NCBI RefSeq assembly: GCF_900129825.1
Contig: NZ_FQWZ01000006.1
Location: 303,056 to 343,868, forward strand
Origin: Hydrocarboniphaga daqingensis
Lineage (GTDB): Bacteria; Pseudomonadota; Gammaproteobacteria; Nevskiales; Nevskiaceae
Reading direction: 5' to 3'
Length of the DNA stretch: 40,813 bases
The notes under the pieces are model-generated. The model made no database searches, was not told where the DNA came from, and saw only the letters and a list, made by a program, of their open reading frames with translations. The translations under genes were made by a program, and so were the position numbers. This document shows, piece by piece, positions 9,756-18,868 of the stretch (its first letter is position 1; each line of letters opens with the position of its first letter).

Positions 9756-11831
9756 TTACGGCAGGTTCTCGATCGGCACCGGCTCGATGTCATCGGCCGG
9801 CGTGAAGCCGAACACGCGGCCGTAGAAATACAACTCGGCGGACAAGGCGCGCTGGCTCGACTGCAGCGCGCGAAATCCGTGCCGCTCGTTGGGGAAGCTG
9901 ACGTAGGCCACTGGCAAGCCCTTGGCGCGCACCGCGTCGAACATCGCTTGCGATTGGTTCGGCGGCACCACTTTGTCGAGCAGCCCCTGAAACAGGATCA
10001 ACGGCGTCGATAGCCGGTCGGCATGACGCACCGGCGAACGCTCGCGATACAGCGCCTGCATCCGCGGATACGGCCCGACCAGACTGTCCATGTAGCGGGA
10101 CTCGAACTTGTGCGTGTCGCGCGCCAGCGTTTCAAGATCGCCGATGCCGTAGTAGCTGGCACCGGCCTTGAACGTGTCGCGGAACGTCAGTGCCGCCAGC
10201 GTCGTGTAGCCGCCGGCGCTGCCACCCTTGATCGCCAGCCGCTGACCGTCGGCCAAGCCGCGCTCGACCAGATAGCGCGCCGCGTTGACCGCATCGTCGA
10301 CATCGACCACGCCCCACTGCCCGTTCAAGCGACGACGGTAGTCGCGGCCATAGCCGCTGCTGCCGCCATAGTTGACGTCGACGATCGCAAAGCCGCGGCT
10401 GGTCCAGTACTGGACCGCCGGGTTCAGCGTCGCCGTCGTCGCGCTGGTCGGCCCGCCGTGGCTGAGCACGCGCAGCGGCGGCGCAACGCCATCGGGCAAC
10501 CGGTATCGGCGATTGCGCGGCGCGTAATAGAACGCATGCGCAGTCCGTCCGCCGATGGTCGGAAACTCGATGGCCTGCGGCACCGAGATGTCGGCAGCGT
10601 CGATCTGCAAGGCACTGGAGCGCCGCAGCACGTCCGTCACGCCCGTTTCAACGTCGACGCGCACCAGCGCCGGTGTTTGCGTCGGCGACCCGCCGACGAA
10701 TAGCACGCGTCCATCGGCAGCCACGCGCAGGTCCTGAATATCGCGGAACGGCGTGGCGATTTCGCGCAAGATCCCGCGCGCGCGGTCGAGGACCGCCAGT
10801 TGCGAGTCGCCGCGACGGCGCAACGCGCAGATGATCCGCCCCTGACGATCGAAGCCGTACAACGACATGCCGAACACCCACTGCGGCGCGCCGAATTCGG
10901 CATCGAGCGGATACAACGGGCGCACCGCGTCGGCGCCGTCACGCCAGCCATACAGGTTCCACCAGCCGCTGCGGTCGGAGACAAACACCAGTTCGCCGTC
11001 TGGCGCGAACTCGGGCTGAAACACCGACTCCTGCTCGCCGCCGGCGATGCGCCGCGCGCTCGACACGCGGCCGTCGGCGTCGATCGGCGCCTGCCACAGC
11101 GTGGTGCCGTCCCAGGGCATGTTCGGGTGATTCCAGCTGAGCCAAGCCAGGTACCGGCCGTCGGCGCTGATACGCGGCGACGAATAGAAATCCCAGCCCG
11201 ACTGCAGCACGGTCTGCTCATGCGGCGCGTCGAGCGCGATCGCCACCAGCGTGTTGACCGCCTCGGCATCCGCGCGACGATGATCTTCGCGCACGGCGAT
11301 CAAACGGCGCCGCGGCGCATCGACGATCAGATCGGCGAAACGCAGACCAGGCGTCGTCACCAACGGCGTCGGCACGGCGCCGTCCTCCAGCGGCAATGCG
11401 TACAAGCCTTGATCTTCGTCGTTGCTGAAGTAGACGACGCCCTCGCCGATCACATAGGCACCACCGCCGTATTCGTGGACGCGGCTGCGCAGGCTCATCG
11501 GCGCTGCGCTGACGTCGCGTACGGTGCCATCGCCATCGCGGCGCACCAGCACCGAGCGGCCCGCTTCATTGACGCGCGATTCGAGCCAGTAAACGGCATC
11601 GCCGCGTGGGCTGATCGCGCTGATGCCGATGGCATCGGCAAACACGGCATCCAGCGTGATCGGCGACGTCCATGAGCCGGGTGCTGCCGCGACGACATCG
11701 ACATCGGGTTGGGCGGCAGCAGCGGCAGTCGGGCTCATCGTCATCGTGGTCAGGCAGCTCATCAGGCAAGTCGTCAGGATCGTCCGCAAGCCGCGTGTTG
11801 CGGCAACGGTTGCATGCAGGCCGTGCTTCAT
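9756..11831 (-). CDS. Secreted S9 family (prolyl-oligopeptidase type) peptidase
   Basis: Exported serine peptidase of 691 residues. The N-terminus is a long signal peptide (hydrophobic stretch about 18-40). A beta-propeller region spans about residues 55-410, and the alpha/beta-hydrolase domain follows. The triad is Ser538 in KGGSAGGY, Asp619 in GLLDKVVPP and His651 in NERHGF. VLSHGGPTSAT and VNYGGSSGYGR are typical of acylaminoacyl- and dipeptidyl-peptidase relatives. Its ATG overlaps the stop of the upstream gene by four bases (ATGA), so translation is coupled. With the downstream M14 enzyme it likely degrades peptides outside the cytoplasm. Confidence 0.93.
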   Translation of the reverse strand: MKHGLHATVAATRGLRTILTTCLMSCLTTMTMSPTAAAAAQPDVDVVAAAPGSWTSPITLDAVFADAIGISAISPRGDAVYWLESRVNEAGRSVLVRRDGDGTVRDVSAAPMSLRSRVHEYGGGAYVIGEGVVYFSNDEDQGLYALPLEDGAVPTPLVTTPGLRFADLIVDAPRRRLIAVREDHRRADAEAVNTLVAIALDAPHEQTVLQSGWDFYSSPRISADGRYLAWLSWNHPNMPWDGTTLWQAPIDADGRVSSARRIAGGEQESVFQPEFAPDGELVFVSDRSGWWNLYGWRDGADAVRPLYPLDAEFGAPQWVFGMSLYGFDRQGRIICALRRRGDSQLAVLDRARGILREIATPFRDIQDLRVAADGRVLFVGGSPTQTPALVRVDVETGVTDVLRRSSALQIDAADISVPQAIEFPTIGGRTAHAFYYAPRNRRYRLPDGVAPPLRVLSHGGPTSATTATLNPAVQYWTSRGFAIVDVNYGGSSGYGRDYRRRLNGQWGVVDVDDAVNAARYLVERGLADGQRLAIKGGSAGGYTTLAALTFRDTFKAGASYYGIGDLETLARDTHKFESRYMDSLVGPYPRMQALYRERSPVRHADRLSTPLILFQGLLDKVVPPNQSQAMFDAVRAKGLPVAYVSFPNERHGFRALQSSQRALSAELYFYGRVFGFTPADDIEPVPIENLP

Positions 11832-13189
11832 CGTGACGGTTTGGAGCAGCCCCGCTGCTCAAAGCCGGCCGTGTCGGTGTAGACGGCGCCCGGCAGATAA
11901 TCGCCGAGGACGGCCGCTTCGTCACCGGGTGTGCGCGTGTTCTGCACAGCCTGCGCAAAACCGGGCGACGGCAGCATGTTGCGCAGGAACAGCATGCCGT
12001 CATCATCATGTCCTGCACCGTCACCCGCCTCGCCCCAATCGACCCAGGCGACGCCGCATTCGGCTCGCGCATTGCGCGGTCGATCGGCCGCGCGGCTGAC
12101 GACAACGGTGTAGCGACGCTTGGCGTCCAGCGGCACTTGCTCGTCGTAGACGCAGGCGCTGGCGCGCTGCGTATAGGCCTCGTAGTTGCACAGCGACCAG
12201 TAGCGCAAATCGCCGGCTTGAAAGCGCGCGCGGCCGCTGCGCGTTGCCGGCACACGCGGCATCGTTCCCTGCAGCACCAACACCGGCCCCAGACGACGGC
12301 TGGTCATCGCCCACAGGTACGCGTTGTCGGGGTTGCTGTAGACGCCGCCCTTGCGTTCCGGCTGGCCGCCACATTCACCGAGATAAGCGCAAGCGGCGAC
12401 CACGCGAGCGTCGTAGAACGCATGCCACTGCAGCGGCTGCGTCGCGGGGAACGCATCCGGCAGTGCGCCAGCCTTCAACGGGCGCTCACGCGCCAGCAGG
12501 TAGGCCGGGCGCGGCGCCACGGTGTTGGGCATCGCCTCGCGATTCACTTCGGCGCGGACGCAGCTGTCGTCGGCCGCGAGCAAGCGGCCGTCGGCCAGCC
12601 GCAGCTGCGCTTGCGGCAGGTCAACGCCGCCGGTGCGCCCACGGCCCTGGTCCGGCACGTAGACGCGGTACAGCAGCGCGATGTCGCGCTGCTCGGGTCC
12701 GGCGTACAGCGTGTTGGCCGCGCGCCGCGCCGGCACCGCCTCGGCACGCACTTGCACGGTCCAGCGACGCGGCCGTGCCGCGCGCTCGGCGCCGTCGATG
12801 AACGGATTTCGGCTGCCGGCATCGGGCTGGATCAGCGCGTCGTGCAGCGCATCGGTCGGCGCGCCATCGGCGTCGTACAGCACCAGCGAGGCATAACGCG
12901 CCTGCGGGTAGTCACCTTGCAGCTGCAGCGTCGCGCCATCCGGCAAGCGCAGGCGCGCGGCCCAGTACGCCGCGCCGGTATCCGGATACGCATAGCTGCG
13001 CGCCGGGTCTTCACGAACCCAGGGGCCGTCCCAAAAGCAGCTGTGTTCGGCCGGTGCGGCGTTGGCGGCGACTGTCGGCGTCGTCGCCGGGTCCGGTGCG
13101 CGGCCGTTGCACGCGCCTGTGCTCGTGATCAACAGCGCGACCCACAGCGCGGTGGCCTTCATCGGTGCAGCCGTATTGGGCTTGAACAT
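11828..13189 (-). CDS. Exported hypothetical protein, possible lipoprotein
   Basis: A 453-residue protein I do not recognise by family name. The start chosen is ATG 13189, with AAGGAA upstream; the longer frame from 13258 would overlap the gene before it. The N-terminus has a hydrophobic segment ending in STGAC, with Cys27 as a possible but non-canonical lipidation site. The mature part shows FWDGPWVREDP, YASLVLYDADG and GSRNPFIDGA, plus a cysteine-rich middle (ACAYLGECGG) that could form disulphides. No catalytic motif is evident. It overlaps the S9 peptidase start (ATGA) and lies 32 bases after the metallo-hydrolase gene, so it is probably part of the peptidase operon. Confidence 0.8.
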   Translation of the reverse strand: MFKPNTAAPMKATALWVALLITSTGACNGRAPDPATTPTVAANAAPAEHSCFWDGPWVREDPARSYAYPDTGAAYWAARLRLPDGATLQLQGDYPQARYASLVLYDADGAPTDALHDALIQPDAGSRNPFIDGAERAARPRRWTVQVRAEAVPARRAANTLYAGPEQRDIALLYRVYVPDQGRGRTGGVDLPQAQLRLADGRLLAADDSCVRAEVNREAMPNTVAPRPAYLLARERPLKAGALPDAFPATQPLQWHAFYDARVVAACAYLGECGGQPERKGGVYSNPDNAYLWAMTSRRLGPVLVLQGTMPRVPATRSGRARFQAGDLRYWSLCNYEAYTQRASACVYDEQVPLDAKRRYTVVVSRAADRPRNARAECGVAWVDWGEAGDGAGHDDDGMLFLRNMLPSPGFAQAVQNTRTPGDEAAVLGDYLPGAVYTDTAGFEQRGCSKPSR

Positions 13190-13221
13190 GCGCGATACCG
13201 TTCCTTGGTGGCACGAAAGAA

Positions 13222-14205
13222 TCAGACGCTGCGGGCTTCTCCCTGACGCAGCAGCCACATTGCGTCGTCGGCCAGACCGGCCTCGGCGAGCGCGGCGCGC
13301 AGCAGCCGCGGCGGCTCGTCGAGCGCGTCGTCGGCCAGTTCGAAGCTGCCCCAGTGAATCGCCAACGACCGACGCGCGCGCAGTTCACGATGCAGTTGCA
13401 CGGCTTGTGCCGGGTCGATGTGCTGTCCTTGCATGAACCAGCGCGGCGCGTAGGCGCCAATGGGCAATGCGGCCAGATCGATATCGCCGGTGCGGTCGGC
13501 GATCTGCGCCAAACCTGACCAGTAACCCGTGTCGCCGGCAAAGTAGAAACCGAAGTCGGTGCTGCGCGCGGTCCAGCCGCACCACAGCGTGCGGTTGCGG
13601 TCGCGCAAGCCGCGCGCGCTCCAGTGCTGCGCCGGCACGCAGTCGAACGTCAGGCCGCGATACGCGTGACGCTGCCACCAGTCATGCTCATGGACATCGA
13701 CACAGCCCCAGTCGCGCATCAGCGCGGCCAGGCCGAGCGGCGCCAGGAAGCGAGTCGGTGTGGACTGCCGTTGCGAACGACGCGCCAGCGCGCGCACGGT
13801 GGCGCGGTCGAGGTGGTCGTAGTGGTTGTGCGATATCAGCACGACGTCGATCGGCGGCAGTGCGTCGACGTCGACGACGCAAGGCACCTTGCGCGCAGGC
13901 CCGGCGAAACTCAGCGGCGAGGCGCGATGCGACAGCACCGGGTCGGTCAGTATCCACAGCCCGTCAAGATGCAGCAGCACGGTGGCATGGCCGATCCACC
14001 AGACGCGCCGCGATTCAGCGGGGGCCAGCGTAAAGTCGGGAGCCTGCGTCCACTGCGCGGCAAACGCGCGGTAGCCCGCTTGCGGCGGCTGCGGCACGCC
14101 GGCCGCGCGGCGTTCGCGACGCCAGCGCCAGAAGTCGCCGCCGATGCGCGCGGCTGGGTCCGGATTCTGAAAGCCCCAGGCGGTGTGATGCGCGGGACGC
14201 GACAC
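13222..14205 (-). CDS. MBL-fold metallo-hydrolase, RomA/NAPE-PLD-like
   Basis: Metal-dependent hydrolase of 327 residues. The metal-binding signature SHNHYDHLD is intact, followed by QHWSARG, FAGDTGYW and a late AIHWGSFELADD, the layout of the NAPE-phospholipase D/RomA branch. No signal peptide is seen. The start is GTG 14205, two bases after the preceding gene's stop, which implies translational coupling. Family members act on phospholipid or other phosphodiester substrates; the substrate here is unknown. Confidence 0.9.
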   Translation of the reverse strand: MSRPAHHTAWGFQNPDPAARIGGDFWRWRRERRAAGVPQPPQAGYRAFAAQWTQAPDFTLAPAESRRVWWIGHATVLLHLDGLWILTDPVLSHRASPLSFAGPARKVPCVVDVDALPPIDVVLISHNHYDHLDRATVRALARRSQRQSTPTRFLAPLGLAALMRDWGCVDVHEHDWWQRHAYRGLTFDCVPAQHWSARGLRDRNRTLWCGWTARSTDFGFYFAGDTGYWSGLAQIADRTGDIDLAALPIGAYAPRWFMQGQHIDPAQAVQLHRELRARRSLAIHWGSFELADDALDEPPRLLRAALAEAGLADDAMWLLRQGEARSV

Positions 14206-14207
14206 GG

Positions 14208-14759
14208 TCAGCGCGCAGCAGGCCGCTGGATCGTCGATTCGAGGTTGTTGCGTACCTCGCGCGCGTCGAATCCATTGAGCTTGTCGGCCGGCTTGGGATT
14301 CTTGAACACCAGGATGTCGGCCTGCGCATCGTAGGCGGCGTCGCGATTGCCGCCGAGCAGCGTGCCCAGGCCGATCGACACGCCGGTACCGAATCCGCCC
14401 GAGCCGCCACCGACGCCGATGCCGACGCCGCTGCTGACACCGTTACCACTGCGCGCCGGGTCGGCGCGGGTCTGCCGGTCGGCGATCAGAAACCAGTCGT
14501 AGCCGTTGTTCAGCGTGACTTCGGCGGCGCGGTACATCAGGTAGTTTTCGACCGTCTCGCGCGGCGTGGCGCCATTACCGCGATAGCTGACGCGGTAACG
14601 ATTGGATTCGAGCCGCTGTTCGGCATAGCCCTCGCCGTCGCGCAGGCTCTGGTACGGGGTCGCCGTGGCACAGCCGCCGAGCCACAGGCAGGCCGCGGCC
14701 AGGCCGGCAGCGCCGAGCGCGCGTCGTAGCGCCGGCAACGTGAAGGTCAGCAATTGCAT
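14208..14759 (-). CDS. CC0125/CC1285 family-type lipoprotein
   Basis: Membrane lipoprotein of 183 residues. A clear lipobox LGGC places the lipidated cysteine at residue 30 after a hydrophobic helix. The body has YRVSYRGNGATPRETVENYL and a YDWFLI segment typical of the family, then a glycine-rich stretch (GVGIGVGGGSGGFGTGV) that may insert in or lie on the membrane. The start is ATG 14759, with GGAGAG 12 bases upstream, rather than the in-frame 14798. It is the first gene of the peptidase operon and its function is unknown. Confidence 0.85.
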   Translation of the reverse strand: MQLLTFTLPALRRALGAAGLAAACLWLGGCATATPYQSLRDGEGYAEQRLESNRYRVSYRGNGATPRETVENYLMYRAAEVTLNNGYDWFLIADRQTRADPARSGNGVSSGVGIGVGGGSGGFGTGVSIGLGTLLGGNRDAAYDAQADILVFKNPKPADKLNGFDAREVRNNLESTIQRPAAR

Positions 14760-14835
14760 CGGAGTCTCTCCTGCGCCGGTTGGCGCCTCGTCGGCCATCA
14801 GACGCCGCGAATGCGGCGACAGTTCCGGATCGCCA

Positions 14836-15774
14836 TCATCGTAGATAACCGGCGGGCTCGATGCCCATGCGCCGGCAACTGTGCGCGACCACGCCCTCGG
14901 ACAGCGCGGCGCGCAGCGCCGGACCGGCCAGGTCGAGGCTGCGTGCCGCAGCCTCGGCGCGCAGCCGGTGCAGCCGCGTGCGCTGCATCAGCGCGCAGGC
15001 CCAGTCCGGCAACAACGCGGCACCGGCGCCGAGAAACAACTCACGGCCGATCGCGCCGCCGACGACCGGCAGCCGGATCGCATGCAGCACGCGCAGCACT
15101 TCGCGCGAGCGCTCGTCGTAGCGCAGCTGCGGCTGCACACGGCGCAGGTACTGCTCGACGCCGGCCACCGACTTGGGAACGCGCTCGGCACCGAGCCGCT
15201 CGGCGACGCGCGCGGTCTCGCGGTAATAGCGGTCTCGCTCGGCCGCGCTCAGCAAGCGCCCGCGATAGCGCTCGTAGCCGGCCAGGAAGCTCGCCATTTC
15301 GGTGACGTGGACCCAGACCAGCAAGTCCGGGTCGTCAGCCGCGTACGGTTGCCCGTCGGCAGTGACCCCGCGCACCTGGTGGTGGATGCGGCGCACGCGC
15401 TCGATCATCTGCAGCGCGGTGTCGGTCGGGGCATAGCTGGTCGCCGCGACGAAAGCCGTGGTGCGCCGCAAGCGGCCCAGCAGGTCGGTGCGGAAGTTCG
15501 AGTGGTCCCAGACACCGGCCAGGGCCCGGGGATGCAGCGTCTGCAGCATCAGCGCGCAGACGCCGCCGGCCATCATGCCGGGGAAGTCGGCGTGCACCTG
15601 CCAGGTGATGCTGCGCGGCCCGAACAAGCCCGGATCACCCTGTGGATGGTCGTAGTCGATGCCGTCGCCGGCACGGTGGGTCAGCAGGTCGATCAGCACC
15701 TGCCGTACGCGACCACGCAAGTCCAGCATGGGCGCTTTGGGCGGCGTTGGGGTTACCAGCTTGGAAGGGGTCAT
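14836..15774 (-). CDS. Oxygenase MpaB family protein (DUF2236)
   Basis: A 312-residue protein of the DUF2236 family, related to the heme-linked oxygenase MpaB and the latex-clearing protein. The signature segment WQVHADFPGMMAGGVCAL followed by LHPRALAGVWDHS is present, along with WVHVTEMASFL and a histidine in HHQVRG that could bind heme. The start is ATG 15774; the frame stays open upstream to 16047 but that is antisense to the next gene. It lies 76 bases upstream of the lipoprotein and may share its transcript. The reaction is unknown. Confidence 0.87.
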   Translation of the reverse strand: MTPSKLVTPTPPKAPMLDLRGRVRQVLIDLLTHRAGDGIDYDHPQGDPGLFGPRSITWQVHADFPGMMAGGVCALMLQTLHPRALAGVWDHSNFRTDLLGRLRRTTAFVAATSYAPTDTALQMIERVRRIHHQVRGVTADGQPYAADDPDLLVWVHVTEMASFLAGYERYRGRLLSAAERDRYYRETARVAERLGAERVPKSVAGVEQYLRRVQPQLRYDERSREVLRVLHAIRLPVVGGAIGRELFLGAGAALLPDWACALMQRTRLHRLRAEAAARSLDLAGPALRAALSEGVVAHSCRRMGIEPAGYLR

Positions 15775-15850
15775 CGCGGCATGATGGCAATCAAAGGGGC
15801 ATGACAGGGCATCTGCTATCGTCGCCGCCTGCCTTGGAGGGGACCTGCAG

Positions 15851-16894
15851 ATGCCGACGAAAAAGAAGATGGCCACCACCGATACGCTGAGTGCCGCCCT
15901 GCTGGACGCACATGTCGAATTCGTGATCGAACAGCTCACGGGCGAGGGGCTGGGCGAGGCGCTCGCGCAGGTGCTCGACACGCTGCTGGCCGACGCTGCC
16001 AAGCTCAAGCTCAAGGACGTGGTCACGCCCAAGATGATCAAAGACACGGCACGTACCTATGCCGTGGAACTGCAGTTCGGCGGCGGCTTGCCGGAGCTGG
16101 TCGGCGATATCGCCCGCGCACTGCACGGCCACAAGATCCACGAGTCGACCACGTTCGGCGACATCGTGTCGGACCGCTACGTCGGCGAGATCACCGACAA
16201 GCTGCTGGAGTTCAAGTCGCTGCGGCAGAAGATCGTCGTCGAGCTGTTCAGCGGGCCGCTGTACGCGCAGTTTGCGTCCGACCTGCTGTACTACGGTATC
16301 CAGGGCTATCTCTCCAACAACGCGCTGACGCGCAACATTCCCGGCGCCGGCTCGATGATGAAGTTCGGCAAGGCGGTGATGAACAAGGCCTCGCCCGGAC
16401 TCGACGGTGCGCTCGAAGAAGGCTTGAAGAAGTACATCGGTAAGAGCGTCGAGGCCACGTCGCGGCGCAGCGTCGACTTCCTGCTGCACAACATCTCCGA
16501 CAGCGCGATCCGCGAGATGGTGCTCGACATCTGGGAGCGGGTGCGCGAACTGCCGGTGGCGAGCTTGCGCGAGGACATCGGCAGTCTCGACCAGGAAGAG
16601 CTGTTCGTGATCGGCTACGAGTTCTTTCAAGAGCTGCGCCGCACGCCGTTCTTCGGCACGATGCTCGACGCCGGTATCGACAGCTTCTTCGACAAGTACG
16701 GCAGCAGCACGCTGATCAACCTGATCGACGACATCGGCGTGACCCGGCCGATGATGCTGGCCGAAGCAATGCGCTATGCCCCGCCGATCCTGAAGACGCT
16801 GAAGAAGAAGAAACTGCTGGAGCCGAACGTGCGCGCGCTGCTGGCGCCGTTCTACGCATCCGGCATCGTCGAGCGCGTCGTCGCCTCGCAATGA
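15851..16894 (+). CDS. Conserved hypothetical protein, mostly helical
   Basis: A 347-residue protein with no signal peptide and no convincing membrane segment. It is rich in charged residues, with long helix-like stretches (for example about residues 55-130 and 225-300), a lysine-rich start MPTKKKM and a second basic run LKTLKKKKLLEPN near residue 315. A strong ribosome-binding site GGAGGGG lies 8 bases before the ATG. It is divergent from the MpaB-like gene and followed by an imperfect inverted repeat. I recognise no family and see no catalytic motif; membrane or lipid association is a guess only. Confidence 0.82.
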   Translation: MPTKKKMATTDTLSAALLDAHVEFVIEQLTGEGLGEALAQVLDTLLADAAKLKLKDVVTPKMIKDTARTYAVELQFGGGLPELVGDIARALHGHKIHESTTFGDIVSDRYVGEITDKLLEFKSLRQKIVVELFSGPLYAQFASDLLYYGIQGYLSNNALTRNIPGAGSMMKFGKAVMNKASPGLDGALEEGLKKYIGKSVEATSRRSVDFLLHNISDSAIREMVLDIWERVRELPVASLREDIGSLDQEELFVIGYEFFQELRRTPFFGTMLDAGIDSFFDKYGSSTLINLIDDIGVTRPMMLAEAMRYAPPILKTLKKKKLLEPNVRALLAPFYASGIVERVVASQ

Positions 16895-16913
16895 GCGATC
16901 AGCGGCACCGCGT

Positions 16914-16949
16914 CCCGCGTCATGCCGCGCAGCGAGCCATGACGACGGG
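16914..16949 (+). terminator. Bulged inverted repeat downstream of the 347-residue protein gene
   Basis: Arms 16914-16924 and 16938-16949 pair over 11 bp with one bulged base and a 13-base loop, 20 bases after the stop. There is no T-run, so termination function is uncertain. Confidence 0.35.
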
Positions 16950-17086
16950 CGTGGGAGCAGGTGAACTCGGGGCCGAGTAATAGACCCCGACGACGACCGC
17001 CATCCGCGCACCGGCAGGACTCAGTTACGCTTCAGCCACACCGCCGCCTAATGCGCGGCCATCGAATCGAAGCAGACAGGGGCGGC

Positions 17087-18049
17087 ATGCGGGTGGATGA
17101 CGACGCGGCACCGTTCTTCATCGTGTTCAACATCGGCTCCGGCCATGGCGACCGCGATGCCACCCGCGCCCGCATCGCCGACGCGATGCATGCCGCCGGC
17201 CGCCGTTACGAGCTGCACGACGTCGACGATCCATCGCAATTGCCGATGATCGCCGCACGCGCCGTGCGTGACGCCGAAGCGCAGCACGGCATCGTCGTCG
17301 CCGCCGGCGGCGACGGCACGATCAACGCGGTGGCCGCCGCCGTGCTCGGTCATCCGGTCCGATTCGGCGTGCTGCCGCAGGGCACATTCAACTACTTCGG
17401 CCGCGCCAACGGCTTGTCGCAGCAGATCGATGAAGCACTCGATACGCTTCTGACCGGTCGCCTGCAGCCGACCCAAGTCGGGCTCGTCAATGGCCATCCG
17501 TTTCTGGTCAATGCCAGCATCGGCTTGTATCCCCGGATTCTCGAAGACCGCGAGGTGTTCAAGCGACGCTATGGCCGGCATCGGCTGGTGGCGCTGGGCG
17601 CGGCGATCGGCACCGTGCTGCGGCAGCATCGTCACTGGATGCTGCGGATCGAGGACGAGCGCGGCCGCGCCGGCATGATCGACACGCCGACGCTGTTCGT
17701 CGGCAACAATTCGCTGCAACTGGAACAGGTCGGCCTGCCGCAGGCGCGCGACGTCGAAGCCGGCTACCTGGCCGCCGTGGCGATCAAGCCGGTCGGACGC
17801 CTGGGCCTGTTTCTGCTGGCGTTCCAGGCCGCGCTGGGCCGCCTGCGCCAGGCTGATGACGTGATCCACTTTGCGTTCAAGCAGCTGCGCGTGACACCGC
17901 TGCGGCGCCGCCCGCGCCCGCTGAAAGTCGCAACCGACGGTGAGATCCGCTGGCTGATGCCGCCGATCGAGCTGCGCGTCGCCGACGAGCGTCTGAACCT
18001 GCTGGTGCCACGCGATCCAGCACAAGCCGAGCAGGCCCGGCAGGCATGA
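17087..18049 (+). CDS. Diacylglycerol kinase family lipid kinase
   Basis: Cytoplasmic ATP-dependent kinase of 320 residues in the DAGK/YegS group. The nucleotide-binding signature AAGGDGTINAV is at residues 72-82, preceded by the FIVFNIGSGHGD start and followed by GVLPQGTFNYFGR. The C-terminal half (from about residue 130) forms the second lobe, with LFVGNNSLQLE. The ATG at 17087 is preceded by AGGGGCGG and fits the family N-terminus; ATGs upstream (for example 17051) would add an unrelated basic leader. It overlaps the metallophosphoesterase by four bases, hinting at paired phosphorylation and dephosphorylation in lipid metabolism (inference). Confidence 0.9.
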   Translation: MRVDDDAAPFFIVFNIGSGHGDRDATRARIADAMHAAGRRYELHDVDDPSQLPMIAARAVRDAEAQHGIVVAAGGDGTINAVAAAVLGHPVRFGVLPQGTFNYFGRANGLSQQIDEALDTLLTGRLQPTQVGLVNGHPFLVNASIGLYPRILEDREVFKRRYGRHRLVALGAAIGTVLRQHRHWMLRIEDERGRAGMIDTPTLFVGNNSLQLEQVGLPQARDVEAGYLAAVAIKPVGRLGLFLLAFQAALGRLRQADDVIHFAFKQLRVTPLRRRPRPLKVATDGEIRWLMPPIELRVADERLNLLVPRDPAQAEQARQA

Positions 18050-18858
18050 GCGCAACGCTGACCTTGCTGCATCTGTCCGATACGCACTTCGGCAGCGAGT
18101 CACCGGCGGTCGCCGACGCCTTGCTGCGCTTGAGCGAGCAGCAGCAGCCGACGATGGCGATTCTGTCCGGCGACATCACGCAGCGTGCGCGCCGCGCGGA
18201 ATTCGCGGCTGCCGCGCGCTTTCTGCAGGGCCTGGCGAAACCGGTGCTGGCTCTACCCGGCAATCACGACATTCCGCTGTTCAATTTGCCGGTACGGCTG
18301 CTGAGTCCGTATGGCCCGTATCGACGCGCGCTACGCCAGCCGCTGACGCCGACCTTCGCCAGCGACGCCTTGCTGGTGATCGGCGTCAATACGACGCGCT
18401 GGTTCCGCCACAAGGACGGCGAAGTGTCGCCGGAGCAGATCGAACAGGTCGGCGAGCAACTGAAACAGGCGCAGCCGTCGCAATTGCGTGTCGTGGTCAC
18501 GCATCAGCCGGTGCATGTGACCTCGCCGCGCGATCAGCACAATCTGCTGCACGGGCACCAGGAAGCCGTTCGAGCCTGGAGCGCGGCGGGCGCCGACCTG
18601 ATCCTTGGCGGTCACATCCATCTACCGTACGTGCGCAACCTGCGCGAGCACGACACGACGCTGCCGCGCGACACCTGGTGCGTGCAAGCCGGCACGGCCG
18701 TATCGACACGCGTGCGTTTCGAAGCACCCAACAGCGTCAACCTGATCCGTTACCAGTCGCAGAACCGCAGCGGACAGGTCGAGCGCTGGGACTACGACGG
18801 CACGCGCAACGCGTTCGCGCTGCACGAGACGACTCGATTGATGCTGGCTCCGGCCTGA
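18046..18858 (+). CDS. Calcineurin-like metallophosphoesterase
   Basis: Dinuclear-metal phosphoesterase of 270 residues. All five signature blocks are visible: D12 and H14 in SDTHFG, D43 in SGDIT, N73/H74 in PGNHD, H153 in THQPVH, and H190/H192 in GGHIH. This arrangement is shared with CpdA-type cyclic-nucleotide phosphodiesterases and UDP-diacylglucosamine hydrolase relatives. The ATG overlaps the lipid-kinase stop (ATGA). Given that partner, a lipid or glycerophosphodiester substrate is possible, but cAMP or another substrate cannot be excluded. It converges with the EamA gene 10 bases downstream. Confidence 0.92.
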   Translation: MSATLTLLHLSDTHFGSESPAVADALLRLSEQQQPTMAILSGDITQRARRAEFAAAARFLQGLAKPVLALPGNHDIPLFNLPVRLLSPYGPYRRALRQPLTPTFASDALLVIGVNTTRWFRHKDGEVSPEQIEQVGEQLKQAQPSQLRVVVTHQPVHVTSPRDQHNLLHGHQEAVRAWSAAGADLILGGHIHLPYVRNLREHDTTLPRDTWCVQAGTAVSTRVRFEAPNSVNLIRYQSQNRSGQVERWDYDGTRNAFALHETTRLMLAPA

Positions 18859-18868
18859 GCCGGCGGCG

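Noticed and set aside
13190-13258. Longer start for the 453-residue exported protein
   Set aside because: It would overlap the end of the metallo-hydrolase gene and bury the signal peptide; 13189 has AAGGAA upstream.
15775-16047. Upstream extension of the MpaB-like gene
   Set aside because: Ser-rich antisense of the 347-residue protein; family proteins start near 15774.
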